Origin: JBCAWW01 sp039024315
Lineage (GTDB): Bacteria; Bacteroidota; Bacteroidia; J057
DNA length: 32,582 bases
Reading direction: 5' to 3'
NCBI GenBank assembly: GCA_039024315.1
Contig: JBCCQN010000077.1
Location: 1-32,582 of the forward strand
Shown: positions 32,366 to 32,582 of the stretch, in pieces
How positions within the stretch are numbered: position 1 is the first letter of the stretch
Layout: each line of letters begins with the position of its first letter
Program-made: the position numbers and the translations under genes
Notes under the pieces: model-generated
Databases searched by the model: none
The model's input: only the letters and a program-made list of their open reading frames with translations
Told to the model about the DNA's origin: nothing

Positions 32366-32410
32366 AGCCCCACTTTCCCTAGGTCTATATGGTTCAGTGA
32401 GGCTTTTTCT
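32366..32410 (+). terminator. Probable terminator of the glycosyltransferase operon
   Basis: AGCCCCACT (32366-32374) pairs with AGTGAGGCT (32396-32404), 8 of 9 pairs, and is followed by TTTTTCT. The loop is long (21 nt), which lowers confidence. It lies about 85 nt past the stop codon. Confidence 0.5.
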
Positions 32411-32423
32411 CTGTACTAATTAC

Positions 32424-32441
32424 TCCCGAAAGCTTTCGGGA
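32424..32441. repeat. Perfect 18-bp palindrome TCCCGAAAGCTTTCGGGA
   Basis: Fully self-complementary, sharing its 12-bp centre CGAAAGCTTTCG with the palindrome at 24965-24984. It is probably a member of a dispersed family. Confidence 0.65.
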
Positions 32442-32582
32442 TACTTACTACTCGACTTTTGCATAACATTCCATATAGGAAAAAGAACGTTCATTGAAAT
32501 GAAATATCGGAATAGATAGCAATGGTGGGAAAAAATGAGTAGGCTTGTGCTTACCCGCTTCGTTTACCAGATGATTCCTATC

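Larger units (their letters stand above)
32283..32582. other. Right-edge intergenic stretch without a gene
   Basis: No convincing ORF. It contains, in order, a reverse-oriented palindromic element (32285-32308), a probable terminator hairpin (32366-32410), a perfect 18-bp palindrome (32424-32441) and about 140 bp of AT-rich sequence with no recognisable feature. The next gene must begin outside the window. Confidence 0.6.

Noticed and set aside
1..32582. CRISPR array, prophage, insertion sequence or defence island
   Set aside because: No regularly spaced repeats with unique spacers, no transposase, integrase or capsid genes, and no recognisable defence genes were found.

Overview
This 32.6 kb window looks like a chromosomal segment of a Bacteroidota bacterium, most plausibly of the Saprospiria/Lewinella type. 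That placement is an inference. It rests on a type IX secretion C-terminal sorting domain, many short-lipobox lipoproteins, weak Shine-Dalgarno sequences, candidate TAnnTTTG -7 promoter elements, a PSD1/DUF1501 pair, a lone TonB, and dispersed intergenic palindromes. No phage, transposase, CRISPR array or rRNA operon is visible. One tRNA-Lys(UUU) lies at the left edge, on the minus strand, with its own terminator.

Layout. (1) 63-7051: tRNA-Lys, a TonB-family energy transducer, a DUF1080 lipoprotein, and divergently a two-gene unit of a PSD1-type cytochrome/DUF1549/LamG/DUF1553 lipoprotein and a twin-arginine DUF1501 protein. The last three probably form an envelope saccharide or sulfatide-like catabolic cluster. 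(2) 7081-12173, all minus: a lipoprotein of unknown function, IMP dehydrogenase (guaB), a YbhN/AglD-type membrane protein, a DUF547 protein and a stand-alone NAD(P)H-hydrate epimerase. (3) 12281-15469, plus: a stand-alone receiver protein, a haem-c lipoprotein with FG-GAP/VCBS repeats, and a HExxH metallopeptidase-like lipoprotein with a C-terminal jelly-roll-like domain. It converges on an unrecognised exported protein (15445-16608). (4) 16825-20651: a large thrombospondin-type-3-repeat surface protein with a T9SS tail, followed by a small membrane protein. (5) 20694-23779: an SO2930-type dihaem cytochrome and its usual partner, a parallel beta-helix protein. A divergent TetR regulator sits beside them, with a good operator candidate between. 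(6) 24017-29923: an alpha/beta hydrolase, an outer-membrane-like protein, a DUF58 protein, a small exported protein, a sodium:solute symporter and a tudor-like-fold protein. (7) 30057-32282: two GT2 glycosyltransferases in tandem, one DPM1-like and one cellulose-synthase/CslA-like.

The most unusual signal is not a gene. A 24-nt element (ATAAGCGTT, then a CCGC stem arm, a 3-nt loop, a GCGG arm and usually TAA/AAA) recurs in intergenic DNA and inside several coding regions, in different reading frames and on both strands. Its stem shows compensatory changes (CCGC/GCGG, CTGC/GCAG, TTGC/GCAA), which suggests the hairpin itself is maintained. Other palindrome families cluster in the same gaps (7669-7926, 24950-25117, 32283-32582), so these gaps look like accretion sites for small palindromic elements. 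A period-8 tandem array lies across the -33 region of a predicted promoter.
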